Origin: a virus
IMG/VR virus record: IMGVR_UViG_3300034073_005158
Span: 1 to 56,906 of that record
Length of the DNA stretch: 56,906 nt
Reading direction: 5' to 3' (one strand)
This document shows, in pieces, positions 43,596-52,344 of the stretch. Each line of letters opens with the position of its first letter. The first letter of the stretch is position 1. The notes under the pieces are model-generated. The model was not told the DNA's origin. It saw nothing but the letters and a program-made list of their open reading frames with translations, and did not search any database. The translations under genes and the position numbers were made by a program.

Positions 43596-44236
43596 GGTAG
43601 GATCCTTTTACTTTTTAGAAAATTATATATGATTGAGTTTTGTTGATCTATATTTAGGTCATTATTATCTATAATTAGATCGAAGTTATTATGTGAGTAA
43701 TTTTGTGGGTCCAAAGCAACTTCGCTTTCATGCTCAGAGTTGTAAGGATTTCTCGTTAGCTTAATAACATACCCACCAGCCGATTTGATGGATTCGACCT
43801 CGTTTGGAAATCTACAATCAGCTATAACAGCTATATCAGGATCATCTTTTTTTATCTTATTGATAGTTGCTTGGCACCATACATCTTTTTTCATTTTACG
43901 GAAAATTTCTGTTCCGACAAATTGCATAACTTGTCTAGCTGTCATAAATCCCGTTTCATCATAGTCCTTAATCAATGTCCAGGAAGCATTATATCCTGGC
44001 ATGTTCTTCCATTCTAAACAAGTTAGGGTGTTCTTTTCTTCGTCTGTGCCATAACACTGTTTGTCTGTTAAGCCTAGTATATCAATACAAATATCTTGTT
44101 TTAATGTATCAGCAAAGCTGTATACCCTACATTCTGTTGTATACTGAAAATCCCTAAAAACTAAAGACTCTATGAAACGAGCACACGAAGTTTTTCCAGA
44201 TTGTTTCCTTCCGGCAAATGCTATAATCTTAGTCAT
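43589..44236 (-). CDS. Deoxynucleoside monophosphate kinase
   Basis: 215 residues with a P-loop GRKQSGKT (9-16), then a lid region with ARQVMQFVGTEIFRK and DCRFPNEVESIKSAGG, as in the T4 gp1-like dNMP kinase family. The C-terminus has LIIDNN-type sequence typical of these kinases. It converts dNMPs to dNDPs and fits with the ribonucleotide reductase, dUTPase and dCMP deaminase genes upstream. It overlaps the primase gene by 4 bases and the nuclease gene by about 7 bases. Confidence 0.8.
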   Translation of the reverse strand: MTKIIAFAGRKQSGKTSCARFIESLVFRDFQYTTECRVYSFADTLKQDICIDILGLTDKQCYGTDEEKNTLTCLEWKNMPGYNASWTLIKDYDETGFMTARQVMQFVGTEIFRKMKKDVWCQATINKIKKDDPDIAVIADCRFPNEVESIKSAGGYVIKLTRNPYNSEHESEVALDPQNYSHNNFDLIIDNNDLNIDQQNSIIYNFLKSKRILPL

Positions 44237-45393
44237 AAAAATATTTCTATTTGTGGTAATATTACCTTTTTAACTTCTTCGACATTCATACCGCCAACAT
44301 CTGGCGCATCAATTTTGATTGTTTTAATATTGTATGTTTTTTGGCACTTTTTAATTATTTTTTCAGCCCCCTCTGTCCCAGCCTTATCATTATCCATTAA
44401 CAGTAATATGGTCATAGCTCCGGATATATCCAAGAGCAGCTTCTGCCTGTCTGCTAAATTAGATCCAAATATCGCAACAGAATTATGTATACCAGATTCC
44501 TCTAATCTCCAAACATTGCCTGGACTTTCTACGAGTATGACGCTTTTGGTTTTTTGTATGTGTTCTTTTGCGAACCAAAAATTATACAGATTTTCTTGTG
44601 TTTTAAAATTATGGCTGTGTCTCCACTTGGAATACTTCCATATATCACTATCGTTTGGACATGATAAGTTTGGATCATGATAAGAGTTACATTTGTTGCA
44701 TTTTTCGAATATGCTTCTTCCTGTACATCCCACCATAAATTGATAATTTTTATCATAAACTGGCACTACTGAACGACCAAACATTTCTTTGCCACTATTC
44801 AAACATTCTCCAACATCGTATTTTATTAAGATCTTATCGCTAAATCCTCTATCATAAAAATATTGGGACGGTATCGACAGATTTCTGACTATGGTTTGTC
44901 TACCAATTTTCTGATTATTTTCTTCTTCATGACTTTTTATATGTTTGATGGTATTTACAAATTTATTTTTTTCTATAGTCTTTTTATTAATTTTGATATC
45001 GCTAAGGTTTTGTTTCAAAAAATTTTGAACAAATTCTATAGCTTCTTGAAATGAACAACACTCGTCTCCATCTTTATTCCAGCCGTGATTTTGATGCGAC
45101 AGTACGCCTCTCACAAAGCCTATAATAGATGATTTAAAATATTCCTCACAATGATGTGTTCTGCATTTCCAGTTACCCCTATAAGACTCTCCAGTAGGAT
45201 AAAGATTTAGAGCAGATATATTATCTCCTCCGTGTATAGGACACGGCATTGATAGCATTTTTCCGTTTTGTCTATATTCTATCTGCAGATACTCTAGTAG
45301 ATCATCTATTTCTTCGCAAAGACTATCAGATAGAATTTTTAATTTATACTGATTGTATTTATGCGAATGGTATTTCTTCTTCATTGTTTGCAT
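44233..45393 (-). CDS. dnaG: DnaG-like primase
   Basis: 386 residues. An N-terminal CHC2-type zinc site uses C51, H54, C77 and C82 (PCPIHGG...WKCRTHHC). The central region has GRSVVPVYD and a further cysteine group at 232-245 (KCNKC...C), not usual for DnaG and possibly a second metal site. The TOPRIM domain has E289 (VESPGN), with D334 and D336 (LLMDNDKAG). It makes RNA primers for the phage fork. It starts within the 3' end of the helicase gene (35-base overlap), as expected for a primase-helicase pair. A bacterial DnaG is longer (about 580), lacking here the C-terminal helicase-binding domain. Confidence 0.85.
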   Translation of the reverse strand: MQTMKKKYHSHKYNQYKLKILSDSLCEEIDDLLEYLQIEYRQNGKMLSMPCPIHGGDNISALNLYPTGESYRGNWKCRTHHCEEYFKSSIIGFVRGVLSHQNHGWNKDGDECCSFQEAIEFVQNFLKQNLSDIKINKKTIEKNKFVNTIKHIKSHEEENNQKIGRQTIVRNLSIPSQYFYDRGFSDKILIKYDVGECLNSGKEMFGRSVVPVYDKNYQFMVGCTGRSIFEKCNKCNSYHDPNLSCPNDSDIWKYSKWRHSHNFKTQENLYNFWFAKEHIQKTKSVILVESPGNVWRLEESGIHNSVAIFGSNLADRQKLLLDISGAMTILLLMDNDKAGTEGAEKIIKKCQKTYNIKTIKIDAPDVGGMNVEEVKKVILPQIEIFL

Positions 45394-46819
45394 CGACTAT
45401 GAATCCATCTTTTTTGGAGCCAGTATTATTGGTAATCTCTAATTTTGTTGAACCTTCAGAAATCTTAGCGCACCAACCTTTCATTTGGCAATTAATGTAA
45501 TCGTTATCGTCTAATCCGCCTCCATGACGACTGATAATGGGTATTAGCTTACGATTACCTGATTGTCCACCATCTTCAGCTATTTCTTCATCGCTTTTTC
45601 TTTTGAATATTGTAAAATTACTACACAGCCATATAATTCTGTCTGAACCACTGGCCGTGTCTGTGCTTTCTTTTGTGATTCCGTCTCTATTAAGCTGAAC
45701 AAATGCCACGATTGGTATTTGATATTTTGTAGCAAAATTATGTAAAGAAGTCATCATAAAGCCCAGTACCTGATACTCTTTAAGGTCTTGTGATAGTCCT
45801 GATGTATCCATAAGCTTTAGATAATCGTAAAATATAACGCACTCTTTAGCTGTTCCGTCATCATTAAGTCCCACCGTTTGAACAACCCATCTTTTCATGA
45901 TAGATAGCTGTTCGTCGAATGGTTTACCAGCTATGCTTTTGTAAAATAGTGGTGTTTTTTTAAGATTTTCTTTTGACTCATTAACTTTCTGCAAACTAAC
46001 AGGAGACTCGGAAAACTTGCCGGTTTCTATTTTAGATATTTCTATCTCAGTACTCATAGCGATCAATCTGTTTACATGATCTTCGGTTGTCATTTCAGTA
46101 TCCATGTTTAAAACAGGTATATTTAACTTATTAGCTATAAAAAATCCCATATTATCAGCTAATAATGTTTTACCTGTTTTTGGACGCGCAGCTATAACAT
46201 TAACAGTGCTTTTTCTTAAGCCTCCTCCAATAGCCTGATCGTATATAGGAAATCCCGTTGATATGCCAACCTGAGCTATTGGGTTGTCTATTAGATGCTG
46301 CAAATAGTCATCTATACCATCGCCAACATGTTTTGGATTAGTATCTTCAGATCCAGATATCTTAGAAGAAAAATCAAAAATAGTATCTTCGGCTATACCA
46401 AGAATAGATCCTATAGTCTCTGATCCATTGATATCTAAAAGTTTATCTTGTGCCACAGACAGCTCGGCGTGTAGCGATCTAGCTATCTCTAATTTTTTTA
46501 TTTTTGCCGCAAAGGGTTTGATATTCTCCAAACTGGCCGGAAAATCTAATATAGCCTTTAGGTGTTGTGTCTCCTCTTTGTTTTGCATCAAGGGCAATAC
46601 GCCAAGCTCTTGGGCTGAGGAGTAAATACTGGCTACGTCTATATGAATCGGTTGCTCTTTAGTGAATATGTTCTTTAGGCACTTCCATATAAATTGATTA
46701 CTATCAATAGTGAAAGTAGAATCAGAGATAATATCGGCCACCTCGATATAGGCCTTATCTCCATATTTACATATACAGCTTAAAACAGCTCTTTCGGCTG
46801 ATGGGTCGCAAAGTATCAT
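45359..46819 (-). CDS. dnaB: DnaB-like replicative helicase
   Basis: 486 residues. A short N-terminal helical domain (AERAVLSCICKYGD onward) is followed by the RecA-like motor: Walker A ARPKTGKT (211-218), NMDTEMT, FYDYLKLMD as Walker B region, and VAFVQLNRDG. These are the standard DnaB motifs in order. It unwinds DNA ahead of the polymerase and should act with the overlapping primase gene product. It lies 11 bases after a zinc-ribbon gene. No intein is present. Confidence 0.9.
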   Translation of the reverse strand: MILCDPSAERAVLSCICKYGDKAYIEVADIISDSTFTIDSNQFIWKCLKNIFTKEQPIHIDVASIYSSAQELGVLPLMQNKEETQHLKAILDFPASLENIKPFAAKIKKLEIARSLHAELSVAQDKLLDINGSETIGSILGIAEDTIFDFSSKISGSEDTNPKHVGDGIDDYLQHLIDNPIAQVGISTGFPIYDQAIGGGLRKSTVNVIAARPKTGKTLLADNMGFFIANKLNIPVLNMDTEMTTEDHVNRLIAMSTEIEISKIETGKFSESPVSLQKVNESKENLKKTPLFYKSIAGKPFDEQLSIMKRWVVQTVGLNDDGTAKECVIFYDYLKLMDTSGLSQDLKEYQVLGFMMTSLHNFATKYQIPIVAFVQLNRDGITKESTDTASGSDRIIWLCSNFTIFKRKSDEEIAEDGGQSGNRKLIPIISRHGGGLDDNDYINCQMKGWCAKISEGSTKLEITNNTGSKKDGFIVDANNEEEIPFA

Positions 46820-46830
46820 AATATATTATA

Positions 46831-47223
46831 TCAGCCAGAGGTTGTGGAGCATCTGTTGCATTTATATCTATTTTCTCTAGAGTCATAAACAAGCGATGGG
46901 TTAACCATATCTGATCTGCCGCAAACCCTACAGGTAACCTTAACTGGCTCAAAATCTCTGCATCGAGCTACTGGCGGGTGCTTATTAAGAATTTTATCTA
47001 CTGCACGATCTTCTTTATGCATATCTTTTTCTGGCATATCCAAAAAAGCATTATGTCGTGAGGGTCTGTCCGGAGAACCACCCACGCGCTTCTGCTTAGT
47101 GTTTTTTTGTGACTCTTCGACTTCTTTATTTTGATTTGGTTCGACATCTTGTATTAGATTTTGCAGTAGGGCTATTAGTCCTTTGATCTGCTCTGGATTG
47201 TTTTTAAGCTCATTAAGATCCAT
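46831..47223 (-). CDS. Zinc-ribbon protein next to helicase
   Basis: 130 residues. The N-terminal half is acidic and probably disordered. The C-terminus holds CRVC and CNRC separated by 20 residues (VTCRVCGRSDMVNPSL...RYKCNRC), a clear zinc ribbon. It overlaps the upstream gene by 11 bases and is followed by the DnaB-like helicase. A helicase-loading or DNA-binding role is plausible from position alone. Confidence 0.55.
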   Translation of the reverse strand: MDLNELKNNPEQIKGLIALLQNLIQDVEPNQNKEVEESQKNTKQKRVGGSPDRPSRHNAFLDMPEKDMHKEDRAVDKILNKHPPVARCRDFEPVKVTCRVCGRSDMVNPSLVYDSRENRYKCNRCSTTSG

Positions 47224-47704
47224 GTTTCACCTTTGTTTTTTGTACCGAAAGTATGATATCCGCCAGATTTTTGGCACTATTTGCTATATATGATAGCCTA
47301 TCGATTCGTTGTTTTGCATATTTTTTAATATTATTTAGTGATTGTGCTTTGTCGTTGTGTTTTATTGCCTGAATAGACTTCTCTATATATCCATAGCCTT
47401 TATATGAATTGACTTCGTCGGCTATGGTTTCTTTTATGCTTTCTTCGGACCAATTGAATCTGGCAATTTCCCTATTTATAGTTCTTTGTATATGAAAAGA
47501 GAATTGAGATAATCTATACGCTATCTGAGCACAATCTTCTGGTGTTAGCTTCTCTAATTGATCTCTATTCATTGAAAGATATTCGTTCAGCTCTGACTCT
47601 GGTAAATATGTAGGATTATATGTGGGCATACCTATACCCTTTTCATATTCGTCTAATATCCTGTCCCAGTTTTGTAATTCCTCTTTAGCTGTTTTCATAT
47701 CCAT
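47213..47704 (-). CDS. Hypothetical helical protein of recombination/replication cluster
   Basis: 163 residues, mostly helical by composition, with the segment PEDCAQIAYRLSQFSFHIQRTINREIARFNW. No enzyme motif is seen. It overlaps the nuclease gene upstream by 20 bases and the zinc-ribbon gene downstream. Its position between a RecA-coupled nuclease and the helicase suggests a mediator or loader, but I do not recognise the family. Confidence 0.5.
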   Translation of the reverse strand: MDMKTAKEELQNWDRILDEYEKGIGMPTYNPTYLPESELNEYLSMNRDQLEKLTPEDCAQIAYRLSQFSFHIQRTINREIARFNWSEESIKETIADEVNSYKGYGYIEKSIQAIKHNDKAQSLNNIKKYAKQRIDRLSYIANSAKNLADIILSVQKTKVKHGS

Positions 47705-48101
47705 TAAGCCTATCTTTCCATTGTTCTATTGATTCATAATGAGGTAAAATGATTTGCTTTATATTGTTGATATTGCACCATTCTGTTTTTGAAGAGTCTC
47801 TTTTTTTTGATTTAGCAAACCCTATCATATTTTGGTGGTAAAATTTTACAAATTTATAGTGTTGTTCTCCATGAACTTCTACGCATGTTTTTATTAGAGG
47901 CAAATAAAAGTCAAGAAATAGTGTTTCTGATCTAGTTATTTTAATTGGTACCTCTTCCAGAATTTGTAGCGTGGGGAAAAGTTCTTTAATTAAGCTCCTT
48001 GCTGATAGATGAAGATCTGACTTATTAGTGATTTTACCATGCGACAGACACCCTGTCAACTGCCATAGATAAGAATTTCCGTCTAAATCTACAACATTCA
48101 T
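47685..48101 (-). CDS. Small VSR/PD-(D/E)XK-like nuclease coupled to recA
   Basis: 138 residues. LFLDFYLP with D64, then CVEVHGEQHY with E75, H77 and H81, and later KKRDSSKTEWC...KQIILPH fit the small nuclease fold shared by VSR-like and DUF559-like enzymes. The ATG overlaps the recA stop as ATGA, so the two are translationally coupled. A repair or recombination nuclease working with RecA is likely; a homing origin is also possible. Confidence 0.6.
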   Translation of the reverse strand: MNVVDLDGNSYLWQLTGCLSHGKITNKSDLHLSARSLIKELFPTLQILEEVPIKITRSETLFLDFYLPLIKTCVEVHGEQHYKFVKFYHQNMIGFAKSKKRDSSKTEWCNINNIKQIILPHYESIEQWKDRLNGYENS

Positions 48102-49111
48102 GACGCTACGCCCATCGTCTCCTTAAATTCTGCGCATATTTTTTCATAAGCTTCTGGATTTTCTATCAAATACTGTCTTATTTTTTCTGATCCTTGAAAT
48201 TTCATTTTTTCTTCGCCAATGTTCACTGAGTACCAAGCGCCACCCTTTTGTATAACCCCTATATCTGAAGCTAAATTAATTAATTCCATGTATTTATCTA
48301 TACCTTGTCCGTATCTAATATAGCTAGTAATTGTTCCTCCAGGAGGGCCCAAAGCAGAGCATAAAACTTGCCAGTCTATTTCTTGTCCAATTTGCGTAGC
48401 GTCATTTCCTATAGTCCAAGGCTTAAAAGACTTAGCTCGTATTTTAATATCTGTTTGATATGCTATTGCTTGTCCGCTCTTCTCTTTAAATTCCGCACCA
48501 TATCCTGTTGGATTACCCATAAGATGAGTTATGCCTATAACTATATTTTTGTTGACAGGAATAACGTTGGCTACTTTGCGACAAAATTTTGCTAATAGTT
48601 TTGCTCCGTCGGCTCTTTGCATTTTATCCATATCGCTAGTAATTTCAGCCTCGGTACATAAAGCAGAATATGAGTCTATTATCAGGATGCTTCCAGGTAT
48701 TTCATTTATAATTCTTTCAGCTATTTGCAGATACTCTTCTGCATGCAATATCTTACCTTGTTGACTGCCTATAATATGAAATCTAGAAAGGTCTAAATTC
48801 GGTATTCCTTCTAGGTCTCTCTTTTTGAGTCTACCTTCTATATTTAGGTAATACACTTCTCTTGGGCTTTTGAGGTCTCCTTGGTATTTTGGATTCTGGG
48901 CAGTAGCAGCAAAATCTAATGATGTAGTTGTCTTACCGCACTTGGGCTGGCCAGTTAGTACCACAAAACTGCCTTCTGGTATACCTCCGTTTAAAACTAT
49001 GTCTAATGCTGGACTAACAGGAATATTAATAAGTGTTTTATCAACTAAAGCATTGCCGCTGAGAATAACTTGATCGCCAAAATTTTTTGTTACGTCGTCT
49101 TTAAGACTCAT
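48098..49111 (-). CDS. recA: RecA/UvsX-like recombinase
   Basis: 337 residues. Walker A is GQPKCGKTT (54-62). ILIIDSYSALC is the Walker B strand. KNIVIGITHLMGNPTGYG and GQAIAYQTDIKIRA correspond to the L1/L2 region and the last core strands. It is slightly shorter than bacterial RecA (about 350) and looks phage-like. It forms filaments on ssDNA and drives strand exchange in repair and replication restart. Its start overlaps the upstream gene by 11 bases and its stop is the ATGA of the coupled nuclease. Confidence 0.85.
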   Translation of the reverse strand: MSLKDDVTKNFGDQVILSGNALVDKTLINIPVSPALDIVLNGGIPEGSFVVLTGQPKCGKTTTSLDFAATAQNPKYQGDLKSPREVYYLNIEGRLKKRDLEGIPNLDLSRFHIIGSQQGKILHAEEYLQIAERIINEIPGSILIIDSYSALCTEAEITSDMDKMQRADGAKLLAKFCRKVANVIPVNKNIVIGITHLMGNPTGYGAEFKEKSGQAIAYQTDIKIRAKSFKPWTIGNDATQIGQEIDWQVLCSALGPPGGTITSYIRYGQGIDKYMELINLASDIGVIQKGGAWYSVNIGEEKMKFQGSEKIRQYLIENPEAYEKICAEFKETMGVAS

Positions 49112-49526
49112 TGTCTATATTCCTTAATTTTGATAGTATGTTTTCTTTATGTATAGATTTTCTAAAAGTAGAGCCGCTGTTTCTTTCTAATTTTTTAGTC
49201 AGCTTTGTATTTTGATTTTCTATAATTCTAGTGTACTTCTCTATAATATCAGATAGGTGAGGTGCTCTCAAGGAAAAAATTTTCTTACCCTCTGGTGAAT
49301 TAAGAGCCTTTATAATTGCTTGTGCTGTATATTTTTCTAAAAGCTTATGCGCTGATGCTATTTGATTTCGATAAAATACAGACCATTTTTTTGTTGTCCA
49401 AAACCTGTAATGTAAATCACTACCATCTTTTAGAGCCTTATTTTCACATATGATTTCTGTTATATACTGAGCTGCGCTTACATATTTACCATTAGAGTAT
49501 TTTGATAGGTACTTATTGTCATTCAT
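49101..49526 (-). CDS. Hypothetical protein upstream of recA
   Basis: 141 residues. The segment YVSAAQYITEIICENKAL, then RFWTTKKWSVFYRNQIASAHKLLEKYTAQAIIKAL and IFSLRAPHLSDIIEKY, is of a kind I have seen in other phage replication clusters, but I know no function. Basic and helical. It overlaps recA by 11 bases and the HTH gene by 8 bases, so it is co-translated with recombination genes. Confidence 0.5.
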   Translation of the reverse strand: MNDNKYLSKYSNGKYVSAAQYITEIICENKALKDGSDLHYRFWTTKKWSVFYRNQIASAHKLLEKYTAQAIIKALNSPEGKKIFSLRAPHLSDIIEKYTRIIENQNTKLTKKLERNSGSTFRKSIHKENILSKLRNIDNES

Positions 49527-49863
49527 TAGTTTTAAAGATAGAATTTTTTGTCCTTGGGTTTTCCGATTTATGTCTTATAGAATCGTTATATTCGGAAGCT
49601 TCTTTTGTCATTATAGCAACTGTATTGTTGTTCTTAGCCGATGTTTTGGTAATCATTAGATTTTTTGATTTTGATACGGCGGGGCCAGAAGCTGTTTTGA
49701 TCGAGTCTTCTGTTTCTGTCTTTTTTGATACTCCATTTTTTTCCAATACTTTAACGACTTGATCCACTTTAATTTTAAGTTCTTGAGCTATTTCTTCTGG
49801 CGAAATATTTTTACTATTTAACCAATTAATCGCATAAATTTCTACATTTTTTAGTCTAGCCAT
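49519..49863 (-). CDS. Small HTH DNA-binding protein
   Basis: 114 residues. Residues 10-42 (AINWLNSKNISPEEIAQELKIKVDQVVKVLEKN, seen as two helices plus turn) form a helix-turn-helix like those of sigma-region-4 or IclR-type folds. The rest is Ser/Thr/Lys-rich and probably disordered. It could regulate the - strand operon or bind DNA in replication. The stop overlaps the next gene. Confidence 0.5.
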   Translation of the reverse strand: MARLKNVEIYAINWLNSKNISPEEIAQELKIKVDQVVKVLEKNGVSKKTETEDSIKTASGPAVSKSKNLMITKTSAKNNNTVAIMTKEASEYNDSIRHKSENPRTKNSIFKTNE

Positions 49864-50246
49864 TATTCAGCCTCTCTTTCTGCGTTTTGTAGCCATGCTA
49901 TGTTTTTTGTTTTTAGGAAATTGATATACATATTAAAACTTTTATGGTTTACTTCTTTAAATGTTCTAGCCTTGGAATACGGAGAATTTTTAGTATAGCT
50001 CTCATCTTTTTTCCCATATAGAGATATGGGGTTATACATTTTTCCGTCTCGATTTATTCTAATGAGATATTTAATTGTATTATTGTTTTTGGATAATTTT
50101 TTAGCGCAAACCAGAGAATTATTTGCATCAGAACATCTGGGGTATCCTGAGTCGTCAAAAAAATCTTGTTCTCCAGATATGCAAAAAAAAGCTTCTAGAT
50201 TATTTGATACGACATTTTTTTCTTGATGAAATATAAAATCATTCAT
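49863..50246 (-). CDS. Hypothetical protein
   Basis: 127 residues with no motif I recognise. It contains SKNNNTIKYLIRINRDGKMYNP, a strand-turn-strand segment, and a C-terminal YINFLKTKNIAWLQNAE helix. It overlaps its neighbours at both ends by one to eight bases, which supports it being a real gene of the operon. Confidence 0.45.
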   Translation of the reverse strand: MNDFIFHQEKNVVSNNLEAFFCISGEQDFFDDSGYPRCSDANNSLVCAKKLSKNNNTIKYLIRINRDGKMYNPISLYGKKDESYTKNSPYSKARTFKEVNHKSFNMYINFLKTKNIAWLQNAEREAE

Positions 50247-50655
50247 GGTCTTTATCCTTTATGTCTTTTGTATGATTGGCTGCGGAGGCTATGCAGTTTT
50301 CTAAAAATTTAAAAAAAGTATCCATATATACATTGTAGTCTTTTAGTGGAGGTACCGGTATATGGTAATTTTTATTACATACTTCTACACATCTAGTCGT
50401 TTCTCCATGCTCGTTTTCCTCCATAACATTTGCGGTTATGGAAAATATAATTTCGTGAGCACAAGATAATAATTTAACAGGATCATCTACTGCGGGTGCT
50501 GCACCGACGTAGTTATCCTGTAAAAATTTAATTAATTCTTCTGGGTTATTGATATTTACATCATTAAAAGATGATTCTATTGCTTGTTGAATTTGCTTAA
50601 TTTGCTCTTCAGTAATTTCGGGCTGTTTTTCAGTATTTTCGTCTTTGGTATTCAT
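50239..50655 (-). CDS. Hypothetical acidic protein
   Basis: 138 residues, acidic, with an N-terminal TEEQIKQIQQAIESSF helix and a C-terminal YNVYMDTFFKFLENCIASAANH helix. No family recognised. It lies one base after the zinc-ribbon gene and overlaps the following gene by 8 bases. Confidence 0.45.
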   Translation of the reverse strand: MNTKDENTEKQPEITEEQIKQIQQAIESSFNDVNINNPEELIKFLQDNYVGAAPAVDDPVKLLSCAHEIIFSITANVMEENEHGETTRCVEVCNKNYHIPVPPLKDYNVYMDTFFKFLENCIASAANHTKDIKDKDHE

Positions 50656-50656
50656 T

Positions 50657-51001
50657 TTATGTCCATTTTGTTTTGGGTTGTTTTTTAAGTCTGGTCATAC
50701 CAGATGGTAATTTTTTATTTGATTGCTCGTTCTTATACGAGTTGTGCTTATCGAATAGGTGTTTTTTTTCGTCTTCTGACAGCCTGTCTCTATTTCTATT
50801 GGCTATGTCGCCTATAGTTTTAAGTTCATTGTCAGCTTTTTTTACAGACATATTCTGCGTCATAACATCTCTACTAACAAGCCTAATGGTTTTATTGCTT
50901 TTACACGCCGGACACGGCGGCTGTTCTGTATAATCTTTGATATAAAAAAACAGCTCAAATTCTTGTTCGCAATTATTGCATTTATATGAGTATGTGGGCA
51001 T
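50657..51001 (-). CDS. FmdB-like zinc-ribbon protein
   Basis: 114 residues from the ATG at 51001. The longer ORF from 51043 starts inside the HNH gene and lacks the family N-terminus. MPTYSYKCNNCEQEFELF with CPAC further on is the FmdB/CxxC-CxxC ribbon pattern (C8, C11 and a second pair near 30-33). The C-terminal half is charged and has ANRNRDRLSEDEKKHLF. Such proteins are common in phages and of unknown function. It follows the HNH gene by 2 bases. Confidence 0.65.
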   Translation of the reverse strand: MPTYSYKCNNCEQEFELFFYIKDYTEQPPCPACKSNKTIRLVSRDVMTQNMSVKKADNELKTIGDIANRNRDRLSEDEKKHLFDKHNSYKNEQSNKKLPSGMTRLKKQPKTKWT

Positions 51002-51003
51002 TA

Positions 51004-51591
51004 TTAAAGATGCTCGTATGATTGCGGTAAATACGCCGCCCATTCGTCGGGAATACTCTTTATAGTAGTTAGAGACTCTACAAATGGCAAGAAGCGAAAA
51101 CTAGATTTTGGTCTTACAGGAATCTTTAATAATTTCATACCAGCCTGTGTTGGTGTGCGATTACCCTTTTTTCTATTACATTCGACACAGCATGTAACAA
51201 TATTTGTCCAATTTGTTGGACTAGTATTTGAAGACCATTTAGACTTTGGTATAACGTGGTCATAAGTTAATTGATTTATGTTAAATGTATTATTACAGTA
51301 TTGACACGTATAAGCATCCCTAATTAGTATATTTTTTCTATTAAAATTTACTGTTCTATTATTTAGGCTTAAAAATCTATGTATTCTTGCCACAGCTGGT
51401 ACAGGAAATCTCCTACTAATACCTTGTATAAAGTCATTTTTGTAGAAATCTATGATTTCTATGGAGTATTGACTATTAGTATTTTCTGATTTGAGGCCCC
51501 ATATTATGGCCCTGTGCCAGTGAACAATGCCTATTGGAGTATAATCAGCGTTCAAGATTAAGCATCTATTGTGGTCTGCTTTCGTTTCCAT
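51004..51591 (-). CDS. HNH endonuclease
   Basis: 195 residues. CQYCNN, LTYDHVIPKSKW and NIVTCCVECNRKKGNRTP are the zinc-ribbon cysteines and the H-N-H catalytic elements of the family. The N-terminal LILNADYTPIGIVHWHRAI segment is typical of the stand-alone HNH group found in bacteria and phages. It overlaps phoH by 26 bases. Possible roles are DNA packaging, repair or mobility. It is not next to terminase here, so mobility or repair is more likely. Confidence 0.8.
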   Translation of the reverse strand: METKADHNRCLILNADYTPIGIVHWHRAIIWGLKSENTNSQYSIEIIDFYKNDFIQGISRRFPVPAVARIHRFLSLNNRTVNFNRKNILIRDAYTCQYCNNTFNINQLTYDHVIPKSKWSSNTSPTNWTNIVTCCVECNRKKGNRTPTQAGMKLLKIPVRPKSSFRFLPFVESLTTIKSIPDEWAAYLPQSYEHL

Positions 51592-52288
51592 ATTCTTCTA
51601 GTCGTGTTAAGATTTTTCCAATAATAGGATTTCTTGCTATATCGGAAGATTCTAGGATTGATACGCCTATATCTTCGATATCTGTTAATGCATTAATCAT
51701 ATTCAAAAACCCGCCCCTCAAATGTCTTACAAGGTCGGACTGTCCTGTATCTCCGGTCAATACCATCTTACTGTTATTGCCTATGCGAGTAATCAACATC
51801 TTTAGCTGATCATAAGATGCATTTTGGCATTCGTCAGCAACTATAAAGCAATTATGAAAATTTCTACCTCTCATTAATGCTAGCGGCACTATTTCTATCT
51901 TATGTTGTGTTTTTAGGGAGCCGTATACAGACATAGGAATAAAATGAGAGATTTCATCCAAAATAGGCAAAAGATAAGGATGCAGCTTTTCTTCTGCTGT
52001 TCCTGGTAAAAAACCAAGCTTTTCTCCAGATTCAACAATAGGTCTTGTTATGATAATTTTTTCTACCTTTTCCTCAAATAAATATTGTAAAGCTAGTCCA
52101 ACAGCTATATGTGTCTTACCGCTACCGGCAACACCTTGACAGAAAACAATAACATTATTATTTACGTTTTTAATAAGATTATTTTGGTTTATAGAGATAG
52201 GTTTTAATTTATTCCTAAAAATAGTATCATGTTTTTTTTCTAGGCTAGGTTCGGAAAGTTTGATAGGCTTATTTTTTTTTCTAGTCAA
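51566..52288 (-). CDS. phoH: PhoH-like ATPase, TTG start
   Basis: 240 residues. Walker A is GVAGSGKT (52-59), Walker B FIVADECQN (D152, E153), and further PhoH motifs are ITRPIVESGEKLGFLPGT and LTGDTGQSD. The start codon is TTG at 52288 with AAGGA 6 bases upstream; no ATG fits. PhoH proteins are ATPases, some joined to RNases, widespread in phages, with unsettled function. It follows dut after a 56-base gap. Confidence 0.85.
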   Translation of the reverse strand: MTRKKNKPIKLSEPSLEKKHDTIFRNKLKPISINQNNLIKNVNNNVIVFCQGVAGSGKTHIAVGLALQYLFEEKVEKIIITRPIVESGEKLGFLPGTAEEKLHPYLLPILDEISHFIPMSVYGSLKTQHKIEIVPLALMRGRNFHNCFIVADECQNASYDQLKMLITRIGNNSKMVLTGDTGQSDLVRHLRGGFLNMINALTDIEDIGVSILESSDIARNPIIGKILTRLEEYGNESRPQ

Positions 52289-52303
52289 GAGAGATCCTTT
52301 ATA

Positions 52304-52328
52304 ATAGAGGTTATAGATAATTCTCTAT
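52304..52328. promoter_or_regulatory. Weak inverted repeat in the dut-phoH gap
   Basis: ATAGAG (52304-52309) and CTCTAT (52323-52328) form a 6-bp inverted repeat with a 13-base loop in the only notable gap of the dNTP operon. On the - strand a TATTAT hexamer (52306-52301) overlaps it, but no -35 box is clear. It might be a minor promoter or RNA structure before phoH. Confidence 0.2.
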
Positions 52329-52344
52329 ATTAGATTACACCATA

